A stretch of 64,000 nucleotides of DNA, from NCBI RefSeq assembly GCF_050587365.1, contig NZ_JBOBFV010000003.1:1-64000 (forward strand). The letters are read 5' to 3'. This DNA comes from Plantibacter auratus (GTDB lineage Bacteria > Actinomycetota > Actinomycetes > Actinomycetales > Microbacteriaceae). The notes below the pieces were generated by a model. The model saw only the letters and a list, made by a program, of their open reading frames with translations. It did not search any database and had not been told where the DNA came from. The position numbers and the translations under genes are program-made. Below, piece after piece: positions 50,510 through 60,321 of this stretch (the stretch's first letter is position 1; each line of letters opens with the position of its first letter).

Positions 50510-53404
50510 CTACTCCCGACCGGTGAGACTCCAGGCGTCTTCGTCAGAACCGCCCTCGACCTCAGGATAGTCCTGGAACTGGGCCTCGACCGGGTCCGCA
50601 CCGTAGCGGTCGGGCTCGACGCCGCCGGCGGCACCGACGACCGGGGCGGCCACGGCGGCTGTCGAGGCCGCCGCTGCGGGCGCCGGAGCGGCCGAACCGT
50701 CGTCCTCGCCGCGCAGACGAGCCAGGACCCCCGGCAGCTGCTCGGCGGTGACGAGGACGTCGCGGGCCTTCGAGCCCTCGGACGGGCCGACGATCTCGCG
50801 GGACTCCATGAGGTCCATGAGCCGGCCGGCCTTCGCGAAACCGACCCGGAGCTTCCGCTGCAGCATCGAGGTCGATCCGAACTGCGTCGACACCACGAGC
50901 TCCGCTGCGGCGAGCAGGAGTTCGAGGTCGTCGCCGATGTCCGCGTCGATCTCCTTGCGCTCCGCGACGGCCTGAACGTCCTTCCGGTACTCCGGCCGCG
51001 CCTGGTTCGTGACGTGTTCGACGACCCGCTGGATCTCGTTCTCTCCGACCCATGCACCCTGCACGCGGATGGACTTGTTCGCACCCATCGGCAGGAACAG
51101 GGCGTCGCCCTGGCCGATGAGCTTGTCGGCGCCCGGCTGGTCGAGGATGACCCGCGAGTCGGTGACGCTCGTGACGGCGAAGGCGAGGCGCGAGGGGACG
51201 TTCGCCTTGATGAGGCCGGTGACGACGTCGACCGACGGACGCTGCGTCGCGAGGACGAGGTGGATACCGGACGCACGGGCCAGCTGCGTGATGCGGACGA
51301 TGGAGTCCTCGACGTCGCGGGGGGCGACCATCATCAGGTCGGCGAGCTCGTCGACGACGACCAACAGGTACGGGTAGGGCTTCAGCACGCGTTCGCTGCC
51401 CGCGGGGAGGACGATCTCGTTGGCCACGACGGCCTTGTTGAAGTCGTCGATGTGCCGGTACCCGAAGCTCGCGAGGTCGTCGTACCGCATGTCCATCTCC
51501 TTCACGACCCACTGCAGCGCTTCCGCCGCCTTCTTCGGGTTCGTGATGATGGGCGTGATGAGGTGCGGGACGCCCGCGTACGGCGCGAGCTCGACGCGCT
51601 TGGGGTCGATGAGGACCATGCGCACCTCGCTCGGCTTCGCGCGCATGAGCAACGAGGTGATCATGGAGTTCACGAAGACCGACTTGCCGGAGCCGGTCGA
51701 CCCGGCGACCAGGAGGTGCGGCATCTTCGCGAGGTTCGCGACGACGTAGCCGCCGCCGACGTCCTTGCCGACGCCGATCGTCATCGGGTGGTTGCTGTTC
51801 GTGGCCGCCGTCGAGCGCAGGATGTCGCCGAGGGTGACGATCTCGCGGTCGGTGTTCGGGATCTCGATACCGATGGCGCTCTTCCCCGGGATGGGCGAGA
51901 GTATGCGGACCTCGTTGGACGCCACGGCGTAGGAGAGGTTCTTGCTGAGCGCCGTGACGCGCTCGACCTTGACGCCTGGGCCGAGCTCGATCTCGTACTG
52001 CGTCACGGTCGGGCCGCGGGAGAAGCCGGTGACCTTCGCGTCGACGCCGAACTGGTCGAGGACGCTCGTGATCGCGGCGACCGCTTCGTCGTTGGCCGCA
52101 CTGTGGGTCTTCGCGGGCTCCCCCGCCGCCAGCGTCCCTGCGGACGGGAGACGGTACGGCGTGTCGTCCTGGCCCTGCTGCGCCATCGGGCGCGCCGAGA
52201 AGTCGATCTGGTCGGGTGCGCCGAGGAGCGCCGGATCGAGGTCTTCGATGACCTCGGTCGCGCCGGGGATGCTGTCGTCGTGCAGACCCGTCTGCGGCTT
52301 GATCTCGCCCGTGTTGAACCGCTTGACGGCGCTCTCCGCCGCTTCGAGGTCGCCGAGGAGCTCGGAGCCGAAGGCGTCGTGCACCGGCGCGGCTTTCGGC
52401 GACGCGGCAGGCGCGGCCACCGGTTCGAGCGGCGAGTCGAATCCGCCGGACGGCTTCTCGAGGCCGAGGAGCTCGGTCATGTTGTCGCCCATGAGCGGGT
52501 CCTCGAACGTCGGGTCGTCCTCGCGACGGCTCGTGTTGCGACGCCACCACGGCAGGGCCGCCGGCTCGTCGGGTTCCTCGTCGAGGTCGTCGAGTCGCTT
52601 CGTCCGCGCACTCTTCGGCTCTGCGGGCTCTCCCTCAGGTGCCTCCGGCTGCTCGCCGAACATCCAGGTGGAGAACTGCCGCACGCGGGCACCGACGCGG
52701 TTCGGGGGCGTCTTGGTCACGATGAAGAGGCTGAGGAGGATCAGGAGCGAGATGAGGACGGTCGCGCCGATCGGGGTGATGATCGCTGCGAGCGGAGCGC
52801 CGAGGATCCAACCGAGGAGACCGCCGGCCTGCGCCAGCGCAGGCAGGCCCTGACTCGGGTTCGGCTGGCCGCCGTGGATGTGGCAGAGCGCCGAGATGCT
52901 GATGAGAAGCAGACCGAGGCCGATGCTGATGCGGCCGTTGTCGTCGACCGAGGCCGGGTGCCGGAACAGCCAGACCGCGAACACGATCATGATGACCGGG
53001 AGCACGAAGGCGAGTCGGCCGAAGAGGCCGCCGAACGACCAGGCGTCGAAGGTCTGGGCGACCGGGTCGGCCGCGCCGAACCACTCGACGACGGCACCGA
53101 CGACGGCCAGCAGGAAGAGCAGGAAGGGGAAGCCGTCGCGACGGTCCTCCTTGGCGATTCGCTCGGGGCCGAGGGCTCTGACCGCTCCACCGACGCCGTG
53201 CGCGAGACCGAGCCACATCGAGGTCAGCACACTGCGCTGCTCCTCGGCGGACGGATAGGCGACGGTCTTCTGCTGCTTCGTCGTCGACGCGCCCGCCTTG
53301 GTGCCGGGCTTGGTGTTCGTCTTCGTGCTCGTGGTGCGCGACGAAGCGCCGCTCGGCGAGGAAGCGCTGCGCGAACGGCTGGTCGAGTTGGAACGTGCGG
53401 CCAT
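50510..53404 (-). CDS. ftsK: DNA translocase FtsK/SpoIIIE
   Basis: This 964-residue septal DNA pump has a Ser/Thr/Lys-rich N-terminal tail of about 50 residues, then four membrane helices (about 80-260) and an acidic linker. The motor domain has Walker A AGSTGSGKS and Walker B LLVVVDELADLM. The C-terminal gamma winged helix (LRVGFAKAGRLMDLMESREI) reads orientation sequences. ATG 53404 has TACCGT 6 bases upstream (leaderless), so a 13-codon upstream extension is rejected. It heads the ftsK-pgsA-cinA cluster. Confidence 0.96.
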   Translation of the reverse strand: MAARSNSTSRSRSASSPSGASSRTTSTKTNTKPGTKAGASTTKQQKTVAYPSAEEQRSVLTSMWLGLAHGVGGAVRALGPERIAKEDRRDGFPFLLFLLAVVGAVVEWFGAADPVAQTFDAWSFGGLFGRLAFVLPVIMIVFAVWLFRHPASVDDNGRISIGLGLLLISISALCHIHGGQPNPSQGLPALAQAGGLLGWILGAPLAAIITPIGATVLISLLILLSLFIVTKTPPNRVGARVRQFSTWMFGEQPEAPEGEPAEPKSARTKRLDDLDEEPDEPAALPWWRRNTSRREDDPTFEDPLMGDNMTELLGLEKPSGGFDSPLEPVAAPAASPKAAPVHDAFGSELLGDLEAAESAVKRFNTGEIKPQTGLHDDSIPGATEVIEDLDPALLGAPDQIDFSARPMAQQGQDDTPYRLPSAGTLAAGEPAKTHSAANDEAVAAITSVLDQFGVDAKVTGFSRGPTVTQYEIELGPGVKVERVTALSKNLSYAVASNEVRILSPIPGKSAIGIEIPNTDREIVTLGDILRSTAATNSNHPMTIGVGKDVGGGYVVANLAKMPHLLVAGSTGSGKSVFVNSMITSLLMRAKPSEVRMVLIDPKRVELAPYAGVPHLITPIITNPKKAAEALQWVVKEMDMRYDDLASFGYRHIDDFNKAVVANEIVLPAGSERVLKPYPYLLVVVDELADLMMVAPRDVEDSIVRITQLARASGIHLVLATQRPSVDVVTGLIKANVPSRLAFAVTSVTDSRVILDQPGADKLIGQGDALFLPMGANKSIRVQGAWVGENEIQRVVEHVTNQARPEYRKDVQAVAERKEIDADIGDDLELLLAAAELVVSTQFGSTSMLQRKLRVGFAKAGRLMDLMESREIVGPSEGSKARDVLVTAEQLPGVLARLRGEDDGSAAPAPAAAASTAAVAAPVVGAAGGVEPDRYGADPVEAQFQDYPEVEGGSDEDAWSLTGRE

Positions 53405-53410
53405 GCGTTC

Positions 53411-53416
53411 ACGGTA
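53411..53416 (-). promoter_or_regulatory. -10 element of the ftsK promoter
   Basis: TACCGT on the minus strand, 6 bases before ATG 53404. Confidence 0.5.
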
Positions 53417-53481
53417 CTCGTCGCCACCGACGCAGCCCGGCAAGCTGGCGGGGTGTCCACGATCCGCGATCCGCCGGGCGG

Positions 53482-53973
53482 TCAGCGCAGATTCAGGACC
53501 ATCGTGTCACGGGTCCCCCGCCGGTCCACGGTCGCGAACCCCTCGGTGCGGTACAGCGAGACGGCGTGGTTCGCCCGCTCCACGCTCAGGCTGATGCGCT
53601 GGTACCCGGCCGCTCTGGCGAGCTGCACGGTCGCGCGGAGCAACTGCCGGCCGACACCCTGGGCGCGGTGGATCGGACTGACCCCCAGGATGAGTTCGGG
53701 GACGCCGCCCGCCACGTACCCGAACCCGGGTGCATCGGACGGGAAGAGTCGATACCAGCACGCCCCGACGGGCGCACCGTCCTGCCCGACGGCGACGACC
53801 CCGGCGTCGCCGGGTCGACGCCAGCCGTGCACATACCGGGTGTGCTGCGCGTCGGCGAGGACGGCGGACCGGGGACGGGGCGCGACGGCGTTCCAGTTCG
53901 CCGCCTCGACCATCATGTCGGTGAGGACGCGCACATCAGCCACCGCGGCTTCGCGGATCGAGTAGACCGCCAT
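53482..53973 (-). CDS. GNAT-family N-acetyltransferase
   Basis: This 163-residue acetyl-CoA-dependent transferase has the central motif LILGVSPIHRAQGVGRQLLR (R/Q-x-x-G-x-G/A loop as RAQGVG) and the C-terminal NHAVSLYRTEGF. ATG 53973 is favoured over one six codons upstream because TACCAT lies 6 bases before it. The substrate is unknown. Confidence 0.85.
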   Translation of the reverse strand: MAVYSIREAAVADVRVLTDMMVEAANWNAVAPRPRSAVLADAQHTRYVHGWRRPGDAGVVAVGQDGAPVGACWYRLFPSDAPGFGYVAGGVPELILGVSPIHRAQGVGRQLLRATVQLARAAGYQRISLSVERANHAVSLYRTEGFATVDRRGTRDTMVLNLR

Positions 53974-53979
53974 GGACGG

Positions 53980-53985
53980 ATGGTA
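53980..53985 (-). promoter_or_regulatory. -10 element of the GNAT gene
   Basis: TACCAT on the minus strand, 6 bases before ATG 53973. Confidence 0.45.
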
Positions 53986-54031
53986 CGCCAACGGTGTTTC
54001 GAGCAGATGACGCGTGAGGGGTCGCCGGCGC

Positions 54032-55270
54032 TCAGTACCGGATGGCGTCGATCACCTTCACGCGGACGGCGACGAGCGCCGGGAGGAGCCCGGCGATCGC
54101 CCCGACGGCCGTGGCGCTGACCAGCCCGAGGACCGCCGCCTCGATGGGGAACGGCGGGAAGTCCGTCACGAGCCCCTGACCGATGAACTGCTCGACGATC
54201 GGACTCTTCACGACGGCGACGGCGAGCATGACACCGATGACCCCGGCGACGAAGGTGGCGACGACACTCTCCATCATCACGGCGAAGAACACCCGCGGCG
54301 CGGTCGCCCCGAAACTCCGTCGGATCCCGATCTCGCGGATCCGCTGGCGGACGGTGACGAGCGAGAGGTTGATCAGCCCGAGGGCCCCGAGCAGGAGGAT
54401 GAGTCCGGCGACGGCACCGACCACGAGCTTCAACGACAGGAGCGGGTCCTCCCCCGTCTGGCCGAAATCGTTGCGGAACACGTCGACGCTGTACGCGTCA
54501 CCGAGTTCGGCACGCAGGTCGGACTGGATCCGCTGGGTGAAGGCCTCGGCGTCCGCGTTCGGGACCCAGAACTCGAACTGCGGCAACTGACCGGGCTGCC
54601 CCATGCCCTCCTCCGCGCCGGCCACCGGACCGATGAGCGCCGTCCCCGCGGGCAGGATCGACAGCTGCGGTTCGGTGTCCCACTCGTTGCTCGCGTACAC
54701 GCCGACGATCACAGCCGTGACCGGGTGTTCACCGTGGACCGTGACCGTCGGGTGCGCCTCGATGGGCGGCGACCCGAGGCGCTGCCAGAACGCCGGGTTC
54801 ACGACGATCGCGGGTGCGAGGCGGTCGCCGTCGTCCTCCTGGAACCAGGTGCCCTCGTCGAGTCTGATGCGGTGCATCTCGCCGTACGGGACGTCGACGA
54901 CGGTCGCCGGCACCGCCACCGTCCCATCGGCGAACTGCACGTTGAGCTGGGTGCTGCCGGATTGCGAGACGTACCCGATGCCGTACCGCTCGGCGAGGTC
55001 GTGCACCGCCGTGATGTAGGTCTCCGGGTCGGGTTGCTCCGTTCCGGTGCCGTAGGCCGATGCCATGAGCGTGGCGGGTCGGCCGCCGTAGCGTTCCTGC
55101 GACTCGGTCTGGGCCTGCGCCGCGAGCGATGACATGCCGACCATGCTCGTGAGGGCGCACACCGCGACGCCGACGCCGATGAGCGAGAGGATGACCCGGC
55201 CACGATGGATCCGCAGCTCCTGGGCGGCCTCGACGACCGCTCCGACGATCGAGGTCAGGATCCTAGACAT
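54032..55270 (-). CDS. MacB/FtsX-type ABC transporter permease
   Basis: This 412-residue protein has one N-terminal helix (about 24-45), a large extracytoplasmic MacB_PCD-like domain (about 55-280) and three C-terminal helices forming the FtsX fold. The coupling segment is RQRIREIGIRRSFGATAPRVF. It overlaps the ATPase gene by 8 bases. With the ATPase and adaptor it forms a MacAB-type mechanotransmission export system; the cargo is unknown. Confidence 0.88.
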   Translation of the reverse strand: MSRILTSIVGAVVEAAQELRIHRGRVILSLIGVGVAVCALTSMVGMSSLAAQAQTESQERYGGRPATLMASAYGTGTEQPDPETYITAVHDLAERYGIGYVSQSGSTQLNVQFADGTVAVPATVVDVPYGEMHRIRLDEGTWFQEDDGDRLAPAIVVNPAFWQRLGSPPIEAHPTVTVHGEHPVTAVIVGVYASNEWDTEPQLSILPAGTALIGPVAGAEEGMGQPGQLPQFEFWVPNADAEAFTQRIQSDLRAELGDAYSVDVFRNDFGQTGEDPLLSLKLVVGAVAGLILLLGALGLINLSLVTVRQRIREIGIRRSFGATAPRVFFAVMMESVVATFVAGVIGVMLAVAVVKSPIVEQFIGQGLVTDFPPFPIEAAVLGLVSATAVGAIAGLLPALVAVRVKVIDAIRY

Positions 55271-55967
55271 CCGCGGCCTCCAGTTCGTGGTCAGGGGTGA
55301 GCACGCCGTGGTCGAGACGGTGGTGGGTCGTCGCGAGTCGGGCGATCGCCCGGTCGTGGGTGATCGTCACGAGGGCGGCGCCCGTGGAGGTCGCCACCTC
55401 GTCGAGCAGGGACATGACGGAGGTGCCGGTCTCGACGTCGAGAGCGCCGGTCGGCTCGTCCGCGAGGATGAGCCGTGGCCCGCGGACCAACGACCGTGCG
55501 ATCGCGACGCGCTGCTGCTCGCCGCCGGACAGTTTCGTCGGCATCGCATCGAGGCGGTCACCGAGTCCGACGCGTTCGAGCATCGCGGCGGCGATCTCGC
55601 GGCGACGCCAGAACGAGCGTCCACTCGCGTAGAGGAGCGGCGTCGTGACGTTCTCGAGCGCGGTCCGGCCCGGCAGGAGGTTGAACTGCTGGAAGACGAA
55701 GCCGATCTGGGCTCCGCGCAGGCGGTCGCGCGCACCGGACCCGAGACGCTCCGCCGGCCGGCCGTCGAAGACGAGCGATCCGGAGGTCGGCTTGTCGAGC
55801 AGGCCGAGCAGGTTCAGGAGCGTCGACTTGCCCGAACCCGACCGACCGACGATGGAGACGCGATCGCCCTCGTGCACCTCGAGGTCGACGCCGTCGAGGA
55901 TCGTCAGCGGCGGCGCATCGGGGATCTGGACGACCCTGGTGACCCCGCGGAGTTCGAGGAGCGTCAC
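55263..55967 (-). CDS. MacB/LolD-type ABC transporter ATPase
   Basis: 234 residues from GTG 55967, which overlaps the adaptor stop (GTGA). Walker A is GRSGSGKST, the Q-loop VFQQFNLLPG, the signature LSGGEQQRVAIARSL, Walker B LILADEPTGALD and the H-loop ITHD. LLPGRTALENV is typical of the LolD/MacB ATPase group that partners FtsX-fold permeases. Confidence 0.92.
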   Translation of the reverse strand: MTLLELRGVTRVVQIPDAPPLTILDGVDLEVHEGDRVSIVGRSGSGKSTLLNLLGLLDKPTSGSLVFDGRPAERLGSGARDRLRGAQIGFVFQQFNLLPGRTALENVTTPLLYASGRSFWRRREIAAAMLERVGLGDRLDAMPTKLSGGEQQRVAIARSLVRGPRLILADEPTGALDVETGTSVMSLLDEVATSTGAALVTITHDRAIARLATTHHRLDHGVLTPDHELEAADV

Positions 55968-56956
55968 CCGACCGACCCGTCGCAAGCCATGCTGCCGTCC
56001 GGAAGCGTGGTGCAGCCTTCGGGCGCGGGTGCGACGGCTCCAGGGACGAACTGGAGCACCGAGTCGCCTTCGGCGACACCGTCGACGATCTGCACCTGCT
56101 GCCCGTCGTTCAGTCCCAGCGTGACCGGCCGTTCCTCCTGCGCACCGTCGGCGCCGACGACCCAGACGGTCCCGGTCCCGGCCGAACCCTTGACCGCGGT
56201 CGTCGGGAGCACGAGGACGTTCTCGGCGACGCCGCCCGCGAGTTCGATCGTCGCGGCGAGTCCGGCGAAGACCCGGACGTCACCGGGCACCGCGCAGGTG
56301 ACGGCGGTTCCGCCGGCACCGGGTGTCTGCCCGGATCCACCACCCGTCGTCGGCTCCTCCTCGTCGCCACCGCTCGACGGCGTCGTGACGCGCACCGCCG
56401 GACAGACGAACGGGGCCGGGCCGCCGTTGATGGTGACCGTCGCCTCGCCGGGGATGGTGAGCAGACGGTACTGTTTGTCGGCGCTCAACGCCCCGGTGAT
56501 CGAGAACGTGGCCGGTGACACCTGCGCCACCGCGTCGCCGATTTGCACCGACTGCCCGTGGATGAGCTTGACGTTGCCGAGGGTGCCCGCGACCGGCGCG
56601 GTCACCTGCACGTACCGCTCCTTGCCTTCCTCGTCGATCGTCTTGACGTCGAGGATGGGATCGCCCTCCGCGAGGACGGCCCCCTTGGCCGCGAACACCT
56701 CGTCAACGGTCCCGGCGACGGTCGACTTCGCCGTGCTGGCCGGGTCGGCGACGACCTGGCCCTCCACGGAGACGGTGTTGACCACGGTGCCGAGGGCCGC
56801 CTGGACCTGTGGTTCCACGAGGCTCCCGGTCGGCTGCGTCGGCCCCTCCTCCTGCGGTGCGTCCGGGAAGAACGCGACCTTCACGAGCGCCACCGCGATC
56901 GCGGCGAAGACGAGCAGTTTCAGAATGGGGAACACCCAGGTGCGGACAATGCCCAC
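55964..56956 (-). CDS. Membrane-fusion-type adaptor protein (MacA/HlyD-like)
   Basis: This 330-residue protein has an N-terminal membrane anchor (about 8-27) and an external region with two lipoyl-like segments (VSVEGQVVADP; APVAGTLGNVKLIHGQSVQIGD). A Gly/Ser/acidic loop (about 200-230) and a beta-barrel/membrane-proximal domain (LVLPTTAVKGSAGTGTVWVV) follow. GTG 56956 is chosen for its GGAGGT site. First gene of the export operon; in a Gram-positive it probably works with the permease at the cell surface. Confidence 0.82.
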   Translation of the reverse strand: MGIVRTWVFPILKLLVFAAIAVALVKVAFFPDAPQEEGPTQPTGSLVEPQVQAALGTVVNTVSVEGQVVADPASTAKSTVAGTVDEVFAAKGAVLAEGDPILDVKTIDEEGKERYVQVTAPVAGTLGNVKLIHGQSVQIGDAVAQVSPATFSITGALSADKQYRLLTIPGEATVTINGGPAPFVCPAVRVTTPSSGGDEEEPTTGGGSGQTPGAGGTAVTCAVPGDVRVFAGLAATIELAGGVAENVLVLPTTAVKGSAGTGTVWVVGADGAQEERPVTLGLNDGQQVQIVDGVAEGDSVLQFVPGAVAPAPEGCTTLPDGSMACDGSVG

Positions 56957-57103
56957 GCCGACCTCCGGAATCCACCGCAGTCGGAGTGACGAGCGGCCAT
57001 AGGGGATTCCAAGGTAGCAACGCGGAAGGCGGCCGGACATCACCCTCGCGAATGATGTTCGACCGCCTCCTGGCGGGTGGGACCGAGCGGACCCGACCCG
57101 TGA

Positions 57104-58780
57104 TCAGGCCTCGATGACGAGCGGGACGATCATCGGGCGGCGACGGAAGGACGTGTTGACCCAGCGGCCGACGGTCCGACGGATCACCTGCGACAGCGCG
57201 TGCGTGTCGCGGACGCCGTTCTCCGCCGCCTCGGCGAGTGCCTTGGCGACCTTCGGCTTGATGTCGGCGAAGACCTTGTCGTCCTCGGCGAAGCCCTTCG
57301 CGTGCACCTCGGGGCCGGAGATGATGTGCCCGGTCTTCGAGTCGACGACGACGATGACCGAGATGAAGCCCTCCTCCGCCAGGATGCGACGGTCCTTGAG
57401 GTCGGCGTCGGTGATCTCGCCGACGGTCGAGCCGTCGACGTAGACGAGCCCGACGTCGAGCTGGCCGACGACCTTCGCGACGCCGTCCTTCAGGTCGATG
57501 ACGATGCCGTCCTCGCCGATGAAGGTGTTCTGCGCCGGGACACCGCTGTCGATCGCGAGCTTCTGGTTCGCGACGAGGTGACGGTACTCGCCGTGGACCG
57601 GGAGCACGTTCTTCGGCTGGAGGATGTTGTAGCAGTAGAGCAGCTCACCGGCGGCTGCGTGACCGGAGACGTGGACCTTCGCGTTGCCCTTGTGGACGAC
57701 GGTGGCGCCGAGCTTCGTCAAGCCGTCGATGACCCGGTAGACCGCGTTCTCGTTGCCCGGGATGAGGCTCGAGGCGAGGATGACGGTGTCGCCCGGGCCC
57801 GGCTCGATCGCGTGGTCGAGGTTCGCCATCCGACTGAGGACGGCCATCGGCTCGCCCTGTGACCCGGTCGACATGTAGACGATCTTGTCCTCGGGGAGGT
57901 CCTTCGCCTTCTTGTAGTCGATGAGCAGGCCCTCGGGGACGTTCAGGTACCCGAGGTCGGCTGCGATCCCCATGTTGCGCACCATGGAACGACCGAGGAA
58001 CGCGACCCGGCGGCCGTGGGCGTGAGCCGCGTCGAGGACCTGCTGGACGCGGTGCACGTGACTCGAGAAGCTCGCGACGATGACACGGCGCTCGGACTTC
58101 GCGATGACCTGGTCGAGGACCGGCCCGATGGACCGCTCGAGCGGTGTGAAGCCCGGCACGTCGGCGTTCGTCGAGTCGACGAGGAAGAGGTCGACGCCTT
58201 CTTCACCGAGGCGGGCGAAGGCGCGGAGGTCCGTCAGGCGGCCGTCGAGCGGCAGCTGGTCCATCTTGAAGTCACCGGTCACGAGGACGGTGCCGGCGTC
58301 GGTGTCGATGAACACCGCGAGCGCGTCCGGGATCGAGTGGTTGACCGCGACGAACTCGAGGTCGAACGGCCCCAGCGCCTCGATCTGGCCCTCCTTCACC
58401 GGCAGGGTGTAGGGGACGATGCGGTGCTCCTTGAGCTTCGCCTCGATGAGCGCGAGCGTCAGGCCGGAACCGATCAGCGGGATGTCCTTGCGGAGCTTCA
58501 GGAGGTACGGCACGGCGCCGATGTGGTCCTCGTGACCGTGCGTGAGCACGACGCCGACGATGTCGTCGAGCCGGTCCTTGATGGAGGTGAAGTCGGGCAG
58601 GATCAGGTCGACGCCCGGCTGGTGCTCTTCGGGGAAGAGCACGCCGCAGTCGACGATCAGGATCTTGCCGTCGATCTCGAAGCAGGTCATGTTCCTGCCG
58701 ATCTCGCCGAGTCCTCCGATGGGGATGACGCGGAGCGTCCCCGGCTCGAGGACTGGCGGATCGATGATGGTATTGGGCAT
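57104..58780 (-). CDS. rnj: Ribonuclease J
   Basis: This 558-residue metallo-beta-lactamase/beta-CASP RNase has the catalytic metal motif THGHEDHIGAVPYL, GDFKMDQLP, the SSHVHRVQQ beta-CASP region and a C-terminal domain. It does 5' exo- and endonucleolytic RNA decay and processing. It lies 20 bases downstream of dapA, the usual dapA-rnj pairing. A poly-G ribosome site (AGAGGGGGG) precedes the ATG. Confidence 0.96.
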   Translation of the reverse strand: MPNTIIDPPVLEPGTLRVIPIGGLGEIGRNMTCFEIDGKILIVDCGVLFPEEHQPGVDLILPDFTSIKDRLDDIVGVVLTHGHEDHIGAVPYLLKLRKDIPLIGSGLTLALIEAKLKEHRIVPYTLPVKEGQIEALGPFDLEFVAVNHSIPDALAVFIDTDAGTVLVTGDFKMDQLPLDGRLTDLRAFARLGEEGVDLFLVDSTNADVPGFTPLERSIGPVLDQVIAKSERRVIVASFSSHVHRVQQVLDAAHAHGRRVAFLGRSMVRNMGIAADLGYLNVPEGLLIDYKKAKDLPEDKIVYMSTGSQGEPMAVLSRMANLDHAIEPGPGDTVILASSLIPGNENAVYRVIDGLTKLGATVVHKGNAKVHVSGHAAAGELLYCYNILQPKNVLPVHGEYRHLVANQKLAIDSGVPAQNTFIGEDGIVIDLKDGVAKVVGQLDVGLVYVDGSTVGEITDADLKDRRILAEEGFISVIVVVDSKTGHIISGPEVHAKGFAEDDKVFADIKPKVAKALAEAAENGVRDTHALSQVIRRTVGRWVNTSFRRRPMIVPLVIEA

Positions 58781-58800
58781 GTAGCCCCCCTCTGGTTTGT

Positions 58801-59778
58801 CTAGCGAGTCGTACCGGCGACCTTGGGCAACGCGCCACCGGCGGCGGCGTTGCGGTCTGGCCGGAAGTTGCGGAAGTCGACGCCTGGGATGTCCTTCACC
58901 AGGTCGATCTCATCCTCGATCTGCGCAGCCTCCCACTCCTCCGGACCGACCAGCGGAAGACGTACCCGCGGGCTCTGGATCCGGCCGAGGCCGTGCAAGA
59001 TGTATTTGGCGGCGACGGTGCCGGGGACGTGGGTCATGACCGCGCGCACGAGCGGCTCGAGCTGCCGGTGCGCGGCGGTCGCCGCGGCGAGGTCGCCGGA
59101 GTTCACCGCGTCGACCATGTGTCGGTAGGGCGTCGGCGCGATGTTGGCCGTGACGCCGATGAGGCCGGTGCCGCCGATGGCGAGCGTCGGCAGTGCGTTG
59201 GCGTCGTCGCCCGCGAAGTACATGAGGTCCGTCTGGTTCATGACCCGGCTCACCTCGCTGAGGTCGCCCTTGGCGTCCTTCACCGCGAGGATGTTCGGGT
59301 GCTTGGCCGCACGCAGGATCGTCTCGTAGGTGATGGGGATGCCGGTTCGCCCCGGGATGTCGTAGAGGATGACCGGCAGATCCGTGGAGTCGGCGATCAT
59401 GCGGAAATGGGTGAGCACGCCGGCCTGGGTGGGCTTGTTGTAGTACGGGGTGACGATCATGTTGCCGTCGGCGCCCGCCTGCTCGCTCTTCTTCGCGAGC
59501 TCGATCGCGTGGGCCGTCTCGTTGGAGCCACCACCGGTGATGATCTTCGCGCGCCCGCCCGCGACGGCCTTGCCGACCTCGACGAGCTTGACCTTCTCCG
59601 GGTCCGTCAGCGTGGACGTCTCACCCGTGGTGCCGGTGACGACGATGCCGTCGGCCCCCGCGGTCACGACGTCGTCGATGTGTCGCTCGACGGCCTTCCA
59701 GTCGACCTCGCCGTCGGCGGTGAACGGCGTCACCAGGGCGACGAGGACTTGACCGAAGGGGTTCTCTGCACGCGACAC
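58801..59778 (-). CDS. dapA: 4-hydroxy-tetrahydrodipicolinate synthase
   Basis: Condenses aspartate semialdehyde with pyruvate, first step of the diaminopimelate/lysine branch. The 325-residue TIM barrel has the GTTGETSTL substrate loop, the catalytic Tyr in VTPYYNKPTQ and the Schiff-base Lys in ILAVKDAKGD. GTG 59778 has TAGCCT 6 bases upstream, and the GAGAGG between them is too close to be a ribosome site. Divergent from the thioredoxin gene. Confidence 0.96.
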   Translation of the reverse strand: MSRAENPFGQVLVALVTPFTADGEVDWKAVERHIDDVVTAGADGIVVTGTTGETSTLTDPEKVKLVEVGKAVAGGRAKIITGGGSNETAHAIELAKKSEQAGADGNMIVTPYYNKPTQAGVLTHFRMIADSTDLPVILYDIPGRTGIPITYETILRAAKHPNILAVKDAKGDLSEVSRVMNQTDLMYFAGDDANALPTLAIGGTGLIGVTANIAPTPYRHMVDAVNSGDLAAATAAHRQLEPLVRAVMTHVPGTVAAKYILHGLGRIQSPRVRLPLVGPEEWEAAQIEDEIDLVKDIPGVDFRNFRPDRNAAAGGALPKVAGTTR

Positions 59779-59784
59779 CCTCTC

Positions 59785-59790
59785 AGGCTA
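59785..59790 (-). promoter_or_regulatory. -10 element of dapA
   Basis: TAGCCT on the minus strand, 6 bases before GTG 59778. Confidence 0.5.
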
Positions 59791-59886
59791 TCGGGTTTCC
59801 CTCTTGCGGGTCACCATCCGCACGGCCGTCACCTCGCGTCACACTGGCCGAGGGACCGGCACCCGGAACCTATCCTGACGGACACC

Positions 59887-60321
59887 ATGTCCCCGCTGCC
59901 CGCCCTCTCGCTGATCCTCGTCCTCGTCCTGTCCACGACGGCGGTGGGTCTGCTCGTGCGTGCACGGAGCGGGCGTGCGACGCACCGCACTGACGGGGAC
60001 CGCCTCTCATCGGCGGCACTCGGGACGACCACTCCGCTCGGCCGATCGGCCACCCTGGTGCAGTTCAGCACCGAGTTCTGTGCGCAGTGCCCCGGGACCA
60101 GACGACTGCTGCACGAGCTGGCCGACGGGGAGGCGGGCGTGGGCGTCCTCGACGTCGACCTGACCCACCGTCCCGACCTCGCGGACCGCTTCTCCGTCCT
60201 GCAGACGCCCACCGTCCTCCTCCTCGACCGCGCCGGGATCGTGCGCGGTCGGTTCTCCGGGGCCGCACGCCGTGCGGTGCTCGCCGGCGAGCTCCGATCC
60301 GTCCTCGGGAGACCAGCATGA
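59887..60321 (+). CDS. Membrane-anchored thioredoxin-fold protein
   Basis: 144 residues: an N-terminal hydrophobic anchor (about 4-24), then a thioredoxin fold with CAQC (Cys65-Cys68) and the cis-Pro loop LQTPTVLLLD. It is likely a redox-active protein facing the membrane surface. It overlaps the DUF4395 gene (ATGA). A TATCCT box lies 10 bases before the ATG. Confidence 0.85.
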   Translation: MSPLPALSLILVLVLSTTAVGLLVRARSGRATHRTDGDRLSSAALGTTTPLGRSATLVQFSTEFCAQCPGTRRLLHELADGEAGVGVLDVDLTHRPDLADRFSVLQTPTVLLLDRAGIVRGRFSGAARRAVLAGELRSVLGRPA